Source: Blastococcus haudaquaticus (lineage in GTDB: Bacteria > Actinomycetota > Actinomycetes > Mycobacteriales > Geodermatophilaceae). Taken from it: DNA of 64,000 nucleotides. Where the stretch lies: assembly GCF_900230285.1 (NCBI RefSeq), contig NZ_OCNK01000002.1, positions 186,001 to 250,000 of the forward strand, in the 5' to 3' direction. The notes under the pieces are model-generated. The model saw nothing but the letters and a program-made list of their open reading frames with translations, ran no database searches and was not told where the DNA came from. Made by a program: the position numbers and the translations under genes. Positions 1 to 6,950 of the stretch are shown here, in pieces. Positions within the stretch are counted from its first letter, which is position 1. Each line of letters begins with the position of its first letter.

Positions 1-571
1 GGATGGTCTTCCAGGCCGCCGCGGTCGCCTTGTCGGCCAGCGCGTCCCCGATGATCGGCCGCTGCGTGACGGCCATCAGCTCGGCGACGTCCGCCGGCAC
101 GTCCGCGGCGAAGATCGCCCGGAACTTCTCCTGCTCGATGTAGAGGTCGTCGACGGACTGCCCGCCGGGACCGCGGACGGTCACCGGGCGCAGCGCCGAC
201 CCCAGCTCGTTGCCGGGGAACTTCCCGGCCAGCTCGCCGGTGCTCTCCCCCTCGTCGAGGAGGAAGCTGGCGACGTACACCAGCGCCTTGACCTGCGGGT
301 GCCCGTCGGCTGCCTCGCTCATCACGCTGCCGCCGTAGGAGTGGCCGGCGAGGACGATCGGCCCGTCGACGCCGTCCAGGACGTCGCGCAGGAACCTTGC
401 GTCGCCGTGCAGCGAGCGGAGCGGGTTGGCCACCCCGATCACCGGATAGTCGTCCTGCCGGAGCCGCGCGATCACGTCGTTCCAGCTCGACGAGTCGGCG
501 AAGGCGCCGTGCACGAGCACCACCGTGGGCTTGGTCGTGCCGGTGCGGGAGTCGAGCGTGCTGCTGGTCAT
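1..571 (-). CDS. alpha/beta hydrolase, C-terminus beyond window edge
   Basis: Alpha/beta-hydrolase fold enzyme, probably cytosolic since no signal peptide is seen; substrate unknown. The first 190 codons are present. The oxyanion-hole motif HGAFADSSSW is at residues 21-30 and the nucleophile elbow GHSYGG puts the catalytic serine near residue 78; the acid and histidine of the triad would lie in the missing part. The ATG start has AGAGGA about 7 nt upstream. The gene is divergent from a GntR-family regulator and shares a 183-bp promoter region holding a palindrome, so repression by that regulator is likely (inference). The small EstC-like esterase group is the closest match I recognise; the specific reaction cannot be named. 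Confidence 0.85.
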   Translation of the reverse strand, partial: MTSSTLDSRTGTTKPTVVLVHGAFADSSSWNDVIARLRQDDYPVIGVANPLRSLHGDARFLRDVLDGVDGPIVLAGHSYGGSVMSEAADGHPQVKALVYVASFLLDEGESTGELAGKFPGNELGSALRPVTVRGPGGQSVDDLYIEQEKFRAIFAADVPADVAELMAVTQRPIIGDALADKATAAAWKTI

Positions 572-655
572 GGGTCGGTCCTCTCTGGGTTGCGGACGAT
601 TCCTTCGCCCGTCCGTTGGGCTCCAGGTGCGCCGTCCCCCGCCAACGCTGCTGGT

Positions 656-671
656 ATGCGATATATTGCAT
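656..671. promoter_or_regulatory. candidate GntR operator (14/16 palindrome)
   Basis: ATGCGATATATTGCAT is a near-perfect palindrome (14 of 16 positions symmetric) and by far the most AT-rich stretch locally. It lies between the divergent hydrolase and GntR genes. FCD-subfamily GntR repressors bind such AT-centred dyads next to their own gene, so autoregulation and control of the hydrolase are likely. The TATATT core could also serve as a -10 element. Confidence 0.55.
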
Positions 672-754
672 GCTGAATAGGTGGTCCGGAAGACTTCTTT
701 CCGCCCTTCTTCGTTCCGCAGCGAGCACCCGGTTCCCGCCCCGAGAGGCCCCAC

Positions 755-1402
755 ATGCCGATCCCCCCGACGGACCCCGGGCTGGACCGCGGTCTGCTCC
801 GCGACGACGTCTACCGCCACCTCCGGGACGCGATCGTCGACGGCACCTTCGCCCCCGGCGAACAGCTCAAGGACCTCGAGCTGGCCGCCTGGCTCGGGGT
901 CAGCCGGACACCGGTCCGCGAGGCGCTGCTGCGCCTCGCACAGAGCGGGCTGGTCCTGGCCCACCCGGGCCGGTCGACGGTCGTGAGCCCGCTCGACGTC
1001 CGCGAGGTCCGGGACGCCCGGGACGTCGTCGCGGCGATGCACGAGCTCGCGGTCCGCGAGGCCGTGCCCGTGGTCACCGAGGCGGACCTGGATGCCATGC
1101 GCGACGCCAACCGCCGGTTCGCCGCCGCCGTCGGGTCCGGCGACGTGGAGGCCGCCGTCCGCGTCGACGACGAGCTGCACGGCGTGCTGGTGCGCCTCTC
1201 CGGAAATCGCGCGGTCGCGACGGTGCTCGAGCAGTTCACGCCCACGGTGCGTCGCGCCGAACGGATGCGGTTCGGCTCCCGTGGCGCCGTGTCGGTCACC
1301 CAGCACGAGGAGCTCATCCGGCTCTGCGCCGCCGGGGACACCGAGGGCGCGGCCGCCGTCGCCTACGACACCTGGCACAGCCTGCCGAGCGGCGAGGGGT
1401 GA
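755..1402 (+). CDS. GntR family transcriptional regulator (FCD subfamily)
   Basis: Metabolite-responsive DNA-binding repressor of the FadR/FCD type, 215 aa. Residues about 14-75 form the winged helix-turn-helix with the typical run GVSRTPVREALLRL; residues about 82-205 form the all-helical FCD effector domain, with an Asp/His-rich set (DDELH near 136-140, QHEEL near 189-193) compatible with the usual metal site. Family members usually sense organic acids. It is divergent from the partial hydrolase, with a 16-bp palindrome in between, which suggests local autoregulation. The effector is not predictable. The upstream open frame continuing from 397 is spurious. Confidence 0.9.
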   Translation: MPIPPTDPGLDRGLLRDDVYRHLRDAIVDGTFAPGEQLKDLELAAWLGVSRTPVREALLRLAQSGLVLAHPGRSTVVSPLDVREVRDARDVVAAMHELAVREAVPVVTEADLDAMRDANRRFAAAVGSGDVEAAVRVDDELHGVLVRLSGNRAVATVLEQFTPTVRRAERMRFGSRGAVSVTQHEELIRLCAAGDTEGAAAVAYDTWHSLPSGEG

Positions 1403-1422
1403 CTGCTCGCGGCCCCTCGTCG

Positions 1423-1776
1423 TCATGGCGCGATGACGAGCTCGGCGATGAGGTCGCCGTCCAGGGCGAAGCGGTAGCGGAGCTCGACGACGCCTCCGGG
1501 GAAGTCGCCCTCCAGGCGGTTCACGGCGACCCAGTGCGCCTCGTCGACGCGCTCGGCTCCGACGAGCTGGGTGGTGTAGCTGAACTCGGTTCCCGACTCG
1601 GTGAGGAACCGCCAGACCTCCTCGGACCCCCGGTAGGTGGTGCCGTCGTCGACGACCACAGCGGTCGGGGTGAAGGCGCGGAGGGCGGTGTCGGCGTTCC
1701 GGGTCACGTGCGCGGTGAGGAAGCCGCGGATGGTGGCGGGCAGCTGATCCGGCTGGATGCTGGTCGGTGTGGTCAT
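1423..1776 (-). CDS. SnoaL/NTF2-like domain protein
   Basis: A 117-aa single-domain protein of the NTF2-like (SnoaL/ketosteroid-isomerase) fold. The N-terminal helix carries FLTAHVTRNADTALRAFTPTA, shortened here, followed by the VVVDDGTTYRGSEEVWRFL pattern in which a small cone-shaped pocket is formed, and alternating beta strands to the end. Such proteins are hydrolases, isomerases or simple ligand binders; no catalytic residue set can be assigned. It is divergent from a MerR-type regulator across a 78-bp region with two dyads, so it is a likely target of that regulator. Confidence 0.8.
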   Translation of the reverse strand: MTTPTSIQPDQLPATIRGFLTAHVTRNADTALRAFTPTAVVVDDGTTYRGSEEVWRFLTESGTEFSYTTQLVGAERVDEAHWVAVNRLEGDFPGGVVELRYRFALDGDLIAELVIAP

Positions 1777-1791
1777 GGCTCCACGGTGCGG

Positions 1792-1808
1792 CCTCCCGGC
1801 GCGGGAGG
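1792..1808. promoter_or_regulatory. perfect 7-bp inverted repeat in NTF2/MerR intergenic region
   Basis: CCTCCCG-GCG-CGGGAGG has perfect 7-bp arms. It lies 16 bp upstream of the NTF2-like ATG and close to the MerR dyad, so it is either a second operator half or a 5' leader hairpin of the NTF2-like mRNA. Confidence 0.35.
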
Positions 1809-1820
1809 GTCAAGATCTGG

Positions 1821-1841
1821 ACCTTCCCCCGGGGGGAGGGT
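1821..1841. promoter_or_regulatory. candidate MerR-type operator dyad
   Basis: The arms ACCTTCCCCC and GGGGGAGGGT (9 of 10 complementary) flank a single central G. ACCTTCCCC...GGGGAAGGT-like dyads within elongated promoter spacers are typical targets of actinobacterial MerR/GyrI-type regulators. It ends 14 bp before the GTG start of the MerR gene. Confidence 0.5.
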
Positions 1842-1854
1842 GCAGGGTGCGGGG

Positions 1855-2652
1855 GTGCTGGCGATCGGCGAGTTCTCCCGGCTGACCCACCTCAGCGTGC
1901 GCACGCTGCGCCGCTACCACGACGCCGGCCTGCTCGAGCCGGCGACCGTGGACGACGTGACCGGCTACCGCTACTACAGCGCGGACCAGATCCCGACCGC
2001 CCAGGTCATCCACCGCCTGCGCGAGCTCGACGTCCCCCTGCCCGACGTGCAGCGCATCCTGCGCTCCCCCGACCCGCGGGCCCGTGCCGGCCTCGTCGCC
2101 GACCACCTGCGCCGTCTCGAGGTGGAGCTGGACCGCACCCGTTCCGCGGTGGCCTCGCTGCGCCGCCTGCTGCGACCCGAGCCGGCGCGGTTGGCCGTCG
2201 AGCTGCGCGCGGTCCCGGCGACGACGGTGGCCGCGGTGGAGGACGACGTGGCGCACGACCAGGTCCTCGCCTGGTACGCCGGCGCCATGGCCGAGCTGGA
2301 CGCCGTCGTCGACGAACCGACCGGCGCGCCGGGCGGGCTGTACGACAACGCCCTGTTCGAGGACGGCCGGGGGCACGTGCTCGTGTACCGGCCGACGGCA
2401 CGCCCCCCGCGCAGCGGCCGCGTGCACCCGGTGACCCTCCCGGCCGCCGAACTGGCCGTCACCACCCACGTCGGCGAGCACCACGACATCGACGTCACCT
2501 ACGGCGAGCTGGGTTCCTGGGTGGTGGGCAACGCGCTCGCCGTGGCCGGCCCGGTGCGCGAGACCTACCTGGTGGGCCCGCGCGACACGGCCGACCCGGG
2601 CGCCTGGCGCACCGAGATCGGCTGGCCGGTCTTCCGCGTCTCCCCGCGCTGA
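1855..2652 (+). CDS. MerR family transcriptional regulator with GyrI-like ligand domain
   Basis: Promoter-distorting transcription factor of 265 aa. The N-terminal MerR helix-turn-helix (residues about 2-70) contains IGEFSRLTHLSVRTLRRYHD and the GYRYYS wing; residues about 75-112 form the dimerisation coiled coil; residues about 120-265 match the GyrI-like effector-binding domain (ELRAVPATTVAAVE start, YLVGP near the end) seen in BmrR/TipA-like multidrug sensors. The GTG start is chosen because it begins the conserved LAIGEFS motif; the longer in-frame extension is low-complexity and non-coding. A C-rich dyad sits immediately upstream. It likely controls the divergent NTF2-like gene; the ligand is unknown. 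Confidence 0.88.
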   Translation: MLAIGEFSRLTHLSVRTLRRYHDAGLLEPATVDDVTGYRYYSADQIPTAQVIHRLRELDVPLPDVQRILRSPDPRARAGLVADHLRRLEVELDRTRSAVASLRRLLRPEPARLAVELRAVPATTVAAVEDDVAHDQVLAWYAGAMAELDAVVDEPTGAPGGLYDNALFEDGRGHVLVYRPTARPPRSGRVHPVTLPAAELAVTTHVGEHHDIDVTYGELGSWVVGNALAVAGPVRETYLVGPRDTADPGAWRTEIGWPVFRVSPR

Positions 2653-2664
2653 ACTCCCCCGGCG

Positions 2665-4071
2665 TCACCGGCCGCGCGCGGCCAGGATGCGGGCCTCGGC
2701 ATCCGGCCCCGGGCCGACCGAGGGCAGGCGCAGCAGGAAGAACAGCCCCAGTGCCCACCAGGCCGCCAGGACCAGCCATTCGTAGGGCCAGATCAGCGCC
2801 GCCGGCATCCCGGGCAGGAAGAGGACACCGAGGCCGATGGCCAGCACGGCCGCGAGGACGCCGGTCGTCTGGCCCCCCGGCGCGCGGAAGGGGCGGTCCA
2901 TGTCCGGTTCCCGGCGCCGGAGCACGACGAAGCTCACCGCGACCATGACGTAGGCGACGACGATGCTGAACCCGCCGGCGTCGACCATCCAGACCAGGGT
3001 CTGCCGTCCGAAGAACGGCGCGATCACCGACAGCGCTCCGATGAACAGGAGCGCGTTGCCGGGCGTCCGGAAGCGTGGGTGCAACCGCCCGAACCAGGCG
3101 GGCACCATGCCGGACTGACCCAGCGCGTAGAGGAGTCGGCTCGCCCCGATGAGGAAGCCGTTCCACGAGGTCAGGATGCCCGCGATGCCGCCGATCACCA
3201 GGACGTCACCCATCAGGCCGCTGCCCCACAGTGCCGTCATGCCGTCGGCGGCGGCCAGGTCCGAGGCGGCGAGCTCGCCGGCGGGCAGCGACGAGCCGAC
3301 CGTCAGCATGATCATCACGTACCAGCCGACGGCCAGTGCGACGGAGACCAGGAGCAGCTGACCGATCCGGCGGTAGGACATGTCGATCTCCTCCGCCGAC
3401 TGCGGGATGACGTCGAACCCCACGAACAGGAACGGCGTCGCGACCAGCACCGTGATCAGGCCGGCCAGGCCCCCGGTGAACAGCGGTTGCATGTTCGCGG
3501 TGTCACCGCCGACGAAGCTCCCCACGACCAGGGCGAGCCCGACCCCGAGCAGGAACAGGACCGCCACGGTCTGGAAGACCGCTGCCGGCCGGACTCCGAC
3601 GTAGTTCAACGCGGTCATCACCACGGCCGCGCCCACGCCGATCGCGACCCAGCTGGCGTACACGTCGTAGTCGGCAACGGTCCACAGCCGCCCGGCCAGC
3701 ATGTCGGGGAAGAGGTAGAGCATGGTCTGCGGCAGGGCGACCGCCTCGAACGCGACGACGGAGACGTACCCGAGGACCAGCGCCCACGAGGTCACGAACG
3801 CCGGTCGGCTGCCCAGCGCACGGAGGGCGTAGTTGTGCTCTCCACCCACGTGGGGCATCGCGGAGACCAGCTCGGCGTAGGTCAGGCCGACCAGGGCGAC
3901 CACAACTCCGCCGATGACGAAGGCGAGGGCGGCCCCGAGCGTGCCGGCGCCCTCGAGGAAGCCGCCCGTGAGGACGATCCAGCCGAAGCCGATCATGGCG
4001 CCGAAGGCCACCGCCAGCACGTCCCACCGGCCGAGCGTCCGGATGAATCCGCCGTGCTCCTGCTCAGTCAT
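2665..4071 (-). CDS. APC superfamily amino acid permease
   Basis: Inner-membrane transporter of the amino acid-polyamine-organocation superfamily, 468 aa, the usual length. About twelve hydrophobic segments can be followed, beginning with FGAMIGFGWIVLTGGFLEGAG, which is the unwound TM1 substrate region (written here only partly: GAMIGFGWI). Other family marks are PHVGGEHNYALRA after TM2 and the TM6 region FVGFDVIPQSAEE. The substrate is probably an amino acid or amine. The ATG start has GAAGGAG seven bases upstream. It stands alone, downstream of and co-oriented with the two-component genes but separated by 193 bp. Confidence 0.88.
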   Translation of the reverse strand: MTEQEHGGFIRTLGRWDVLAVAFGAMIGFGWIVLTGGFLEGAGTLGAALAFVIGGVVVALVGLTYAELVSAMPHVGGEHNYALRALGSRPAFVTSWALVLGYVSVVAFEAVALPQTMLYLFPDMLAGRLWTVADYDVYASWVAIGVGAAVVMTALNYVGVRPAAVFQTVAVLFLLGVGLALVVGSFVGGDTANMQPLFTGGLAGLITVLVATPFLFVGFDVIPQSAEEIDMSYRRIGQLLLVSVALAVGWYVMIMLTVGSSLPAGELAASDLAAADGMTALWGSGLMGDVLVIGGIAGILTSWNGFLIGASRLLYALGQSGMVPAWFGRLHPRFRTPGNALLFIGALSVIAPFFGRQTLVWMVDAGGFSIVVAYVMVAVSFVVLRRREPDMDRPFRAPGGQTTGVLAAVLAIGLGVLFLPGMPAALIWPYEWLVLAAWWALGLFFLLRLPSVGPGPDAEARILAARGR

Positions 4072-4264
4072 CGCGACTCCTTCGCCGGGCCCGTAGGAAC
4101 AGGGAGGGACCTCCGTCGATCGAAGCGATGGTGCCCCGTTCGCGCCGTGCGGGCAGGGCGAACCGGCCGGGGACCGGAGCCGGGAGACCGGACCGCGTCC
4201 CGGTGGCCGACCCGACTTCTCGGGGGCGCAAGCGATCGGCGGAGCCGGCGCCGTGCCACCACGG

Positions 4265-5383
4265 CTACGGAGCGGTTCCCCGGCCGCCCGCCGAGGGCAG
4301 CTCGACCGTGATGCGGAGCCCGCCGCCTCGGCGCGGAGCGATCGTGAGCTCCCCGTCGTGCGCCTGCACGATGCTCTTGACGATCGCCAGGCCGAGCCCG
4401 ACGCCCGCATGGTCGCCGCGGATGCGTTCGGTGCCGCGCTGGAAGGGCTCGGCGAGCGTCGAGACCAGCCCGGGCGTCAGCGTCGCGCCGGTGTTCTCGA
4501 CGGTGAGCACCGCGGCGCCGGGTCGGACGCCGGTCCTGATCCACACGGCGCCGTCCTCGCGGACGTTGTGGACGATCGCGTTGTGCAGCAGGTTCGTGAT
4601 CATCTGCAGCAGGAGCGCGCGCGACCCGCAGGCGGGGGTGATGCCGCCGGAGGTCGTGATGGTGACGCCGCGCTCCTCCGCGAGCGGGAGCAGGGTCTCG
4701 GTGGCCTCCTCCGCGAGGAGGGACAGGTCGACGTCCTCCCGGATGAAGGACCGTTGATCCGCGCGGCTGAGCAGGAGCAGCGCTTCGGTGAGCTCGATCG
4801 CCCGCGCGTTCACGGTGTAGAGGCGGTCGAGGAGCTCGCCGGTGTCGCGGCCGGGGTCCTTGCGCGCGACGTCGAGCAGCGTCTGGGTGACCGCCAGCGG
4901 GGTGCGCAGCTCGTGGGAGGCGTTGGCGGCGAACCGCTGCTGCTCGGCGACCTGCGCCTCCAGCCGGGCGAGCATGCCGTCGAAGGCGTCGGCCAGCTCC
5001 CGGAACTCGTCGCTCCGGCCCGGTAGCCGGATCCGGTGGGACAGCGATCCGGCGGCGGCCAACCGCGTCGCGTCCGTGATGCGGGTCAGCGGGGCGAGCA
5101 TCCGGCCGGCGAGGATCCAGCCTCCCGCCAGACCGAGCACGAGCAGGAACGCCATCGCGGCCGCAGCCCTCGGCGCGAAGGCACGCTGGAGGTCCGACCG
5201 GCTCGGGATGAAGGGCGCGGGGCCGCTACCGGGCCGCGACGGGACGTTGAGCACGCCGTCGGGCACGTACCGCAGCAGGAACACCCACACGACCGCCAGG
5301 AGCAGGCCTCCGGCGAGCAGGAGGAAGCCGGCATAGCTGAGGGTGAGCCGTAGGCGTGCACTGGGACCCGCTGCTCTATCCAC
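4265..5383 (-). CDS. sensor histidine kinase (VanS/OmpR-type partner)
   Basis: Membrane histidine kinase, 372 aa, second gene of a two-component pair. Order: TM1 (about 14-37), a short proline-rich extracytoplasmic loop (about 40-70), TM2 (about 73-95), HAMP, then the dimerisation H-box NASHELRTPLAV with the phosphorylated His near 157, and an HATPase_c domain with N-box NLLHNAIVHN and G-box GVGLGLAIV. The G1 box is degenerate (VENTGATL). The GTG start lies inside the last unit of a 16-bp tandem repeat and has only a weak ribosome site. It is probably the partner of the response regulator just upstream and, by context, a sensor of cell-envelope state or glycopeptide, comparable to VanS. Confidence 0.88.
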   Translation of the reverse strand: MDRAAGPSARLRLTLSYAGFLLLAGGLLLAVVWVFLLRYVPDGVLNVPSRPGSGPAPFIPSRSDLQRAFAPRAAAAMAFLLVLGLAGGWILAGRMLAPLTRITDATRLAAAGSLSHRIRLPGRSDEFRELADAFDGMLARLEAQVAEQQRFAANASHELRTPLAVTQTLLDVARKDPGRDTGELLDRLYTVNARAIELTEALLLLSRADQRSFIREDVDLSLLAEEATETLLPLAEERGVTITTSGGITPACGSRALLLQMITNLLHNAIVHNVREDGAVWIRTGVRPGAAVLTVENTGATLTPGLVSTLAEPFQRGTERIRGDHAGVGLGLAIVKSIVQAHDGELTIAPRRGGGLRITVELPSAGGRGTAP

Positions 5384-5466
5384 CTGCTGCTCTATCCACC
5401 CGCTGCTCTATCCACCCGCTGCTCTATCCACCTGCTGCTCTATCCACCTGCATCTCTATCCACGGC
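5371..5466 (-). repeat. six tandem copies of a 16-bp unit at the regulator-kinase junction
   Basis: Unit CTGCTCTATCCACC(C/T)G on the + strand, six consecutive copies (starts 5371, 5387, 5403, 5419, 5435, 5451; the last is degenerate). On the coding (-) strand each unit reads GTGGATAGAGCAGC(A/G)G, which holds both a GTG and a TAG. The first unit met by the ribosome supplies the TAG stop of the response regulator and the final unit supplies the GTG start of the kinase, so copy-number change would alter spacing without altering either protein. Confidence 0.95.
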
Positions 5467-6151
5467 CCGGTTCCGCGCGCCCGGCGCCCGGGGCCGTGTC
5501 GATCCGGTACCCGACGCCGGGCACCGTGCCGATGATCCCCGGCTCACCGAGGCGTTTGCGCAGTGCCGAGACGGTGATGCGGACCGCGTTCGTGAAGGGG
5601 TCGGCGTTCTCGTCCCACGCCCGTTCCAGCAGCTCCTCGGCGCTGACGACACCGCCCTCGGCGGCGACGAGGACCTCGAGCACGGCGAACTGCTTCCGGG
5701 TGAGCGCGACGTAGCGGCCCTCGCGATAGACCTCCCGGCGGAACGGGTCCAGCCGCAGACCGGCGATCTCCCGCACGGGTGGTCGGTTGTGCGCACGCCT
5801 GCGGTCCAGTGCCCGGAGCCGGAGCACGAGCTCCCGCAGCTCGAACGGCTTGGTGAGGTAGTCGTCGGCGCCGAGCCCGAACCCGGAGGCCTTGTCGTCG
5901 AGGCGGTCGGCGGCGGTGAGCATCAGGATCGGCATGCCGCTGCCGGACGCGACGATGCGCGTGGCGATCTCGTCACCGGAGGGGCCGGGGATGTCGCGGT
6001 CGAGCACGGCGATGTCGTAGGCGTTGATGCCCAGCAGCTCCAGTGCGGTGTCCCCGTCGCCGGCGAGGTCGGCCGCGATCGCCTCGAGACGCAGCCCGTC
6101 CCGGATGGCCTCACCCAGGAAGGGTTCGTCCTCGACGATCAGCACGCGCAC
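5456..6151 (-). CDS. OmpR/PhoB family response regulator (VanR-like)
   Basis: DNA-binding response regulator of 231 aa. The receiver domain (residues 1-115) has the acidic pair EDE at 7-9, the phosphoacceptor Asp51 in VLDRDIPG, Thr in MLTAAD and Lys in TKPFELREL. The C-terminal winged helix (about 130-222) has the transactivation-loop pattern LTRKQFAVLEVLV and ends with GVGYRID. GTG is chosen as start because VRVLIVEDE is the conserved beginning and GGAG lies close upstream; an ATG nine codons earlier would fall inside the upstream direct repeat. It is divergent from the carboxypeptidase-racemase-ligase operon, which it probably activates. Confidence 0.88.
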   Translation of the reverse strand: MRVLIVEDEPFLGEAIRDGLRLEAIAADLAGDGDTALELLGINAYDIAVLDRDIPGPSGDEIATRIVASGSGMPILMLTAADRLDDKASGFGLGADDYLTKPFELRELVLRLRALDRRRAHNRPPVREIAGLRLDPFRREVYREGRYVALTRKQFAVLEVLVAAEGGVVSAEELLERAWDENADPFTNAVRITVSALRKRLGEPGIIGTVPGVGYRIDTAPGAGRAEPGRG

Positions 6152-6167
6152 GGCTCCGAGGCTAGAG

Positions 6168-6193
6168 CGCCGGTGCATATCGCCGGCGTATCG
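6168..6193. promoter_or_regulatory. 13-bp direct repeat, candidate response-regulator site
   Basis: CGCCGGTGCATAT is followed directly by CGCCGGCGTATCG (CGCCGG core plus similar 3' half). It sits in the 88-bp divergent region between the response regulator and the VanY-like gene. Tandem half-sites are the usual target of OmpR-type regulators, so this is the best local candidate for control of both operons. Confidence 0.4.
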
Positions 6194-6239
6194 AAATGCG
6201 CGTACGGGGTGACAACACGCCGCTGGCTTCGCTGTCGGC

Positions 6240-6950
6240 ATGTCCAACACCACGCAGGAACGGACGACGACCCACCACCGCCGATCGACCCCCGTCGTCG
6301 TCCTGGCCGCGGCGATCGCGGCGATCGTCGGAGCGATCCTCGGGTACCAGGCGGTGACCGCCCCGTCCTCCTCGACGGCGTCGCCGCTCGTCGCGCTCGG
6401 CGACACCCCCGGCCCGCACCCACCGGAGGCCCGGAGCACCGTCCCCGATGCGCACGGCCCGCCGGGTGCGCCCGGGCGGGCCGTCCCCGGCGGCCTGACG
6501 GTCGACGACGGCGTCGTCCCGGCCGGCGTGACCGTCTTCGACGACGGAGTACCCGCCGTGGCCAACCTCGATCCGGCGCTCCTGGCCGCCCTCCGCCAGG
6601 CCGCGCGCACAGCGGAGGACGACGGCGTCCGGTTCACCGTCAACAGCGGCTGGCGCTCCCCCGAGTACCAGGAGGAACTCCTCCGCGAGGCCATCGCCGA
6701 GTACGGCTCGGCCGAGGAGGCAGCCCGCTGGGTCTCCACCCCGGACACGTCCACCCACGTGACCGGGGACGGGGTCGATCTCGGGCCCGCCGAGGCCACG
6801 GACTGGCTGTCGGAGCACGGCGCCGGGTACGGGCTGTGCCAGATCTACCGGAACGAGCCCTGGCACTACGAACTGCGTCCCCAGGCGATCGACCACGGGT
6901 GCCCGCGGATGTACGCCGACCCCACCCACGACCCGAGGACGCAGCAGTGA
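6240..6950 (+). CDS. M15 family D,D-carboxypeptidase (VanY-like), membrane-anchored
   Basis: Zinc D-alanyl-D-alanine carboxypeptidase of the VanY/VanXY type, 236 aa, removing the terminal D-Ala from peptidoglycan stems. One N-terminal membrane anchor (about 18-38) is followed by a proline-rich extracytoplasmic linker (about 45-95) and the catalytic domain. Metal and catalytic residues are visible: STHVTGDGVD gives His173 and Asp180 (SxHxxGxxxD motif), and NEPWHYE gives Glu206 and His209. The GWRSPEYQ motif before it is also family-typical. First gene of a three-gene operon; its stop overlaps the racemase GTG. The context with a racemase, a ligase and VanRS-like regulators suggests cell-wall precursor editing. 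Confidence 0.88.
   Translation: MSNTTQERTTTHHRRSTPVVVLAAAIAAIVGAILGYQAVTAPSSSTASPLVALGDTPGPHPPEARSTVPDAHGPPGAPGRAVPGGLTVDDGVVPAGVTVFDDGVPAVANLDPALLAALRQAARTAEDDGVRFTVNSGWRSPEYQEELLREAIAEYGSAEEAARWVSTPDTSTHVTGDGVDLGPAEATDWLSEHGAGYGLCQIYRNEPWHYELRPQAIDHGCPRMYADPTHDPRTQQ

Noticed and set aside
3079-4311. Long rightward open frame opposite the APC permease
   Set aside because: His/Gln/Asp-rich shadow of hydrophobic coding sequence; no domain and no ribosome site.
5371-5466. Short tandem repeats considered as a CRISPR array
   Set aside because: Units are directly adjacent without spacers, and no cas genes are present.
5789-6946. N-terminal part of the long frame that ends as the racemase
   Set aside because: It runs antisense through the response regulator and out of frame through the carboxypeptidase; the racemase begins at the GTG at 6947.
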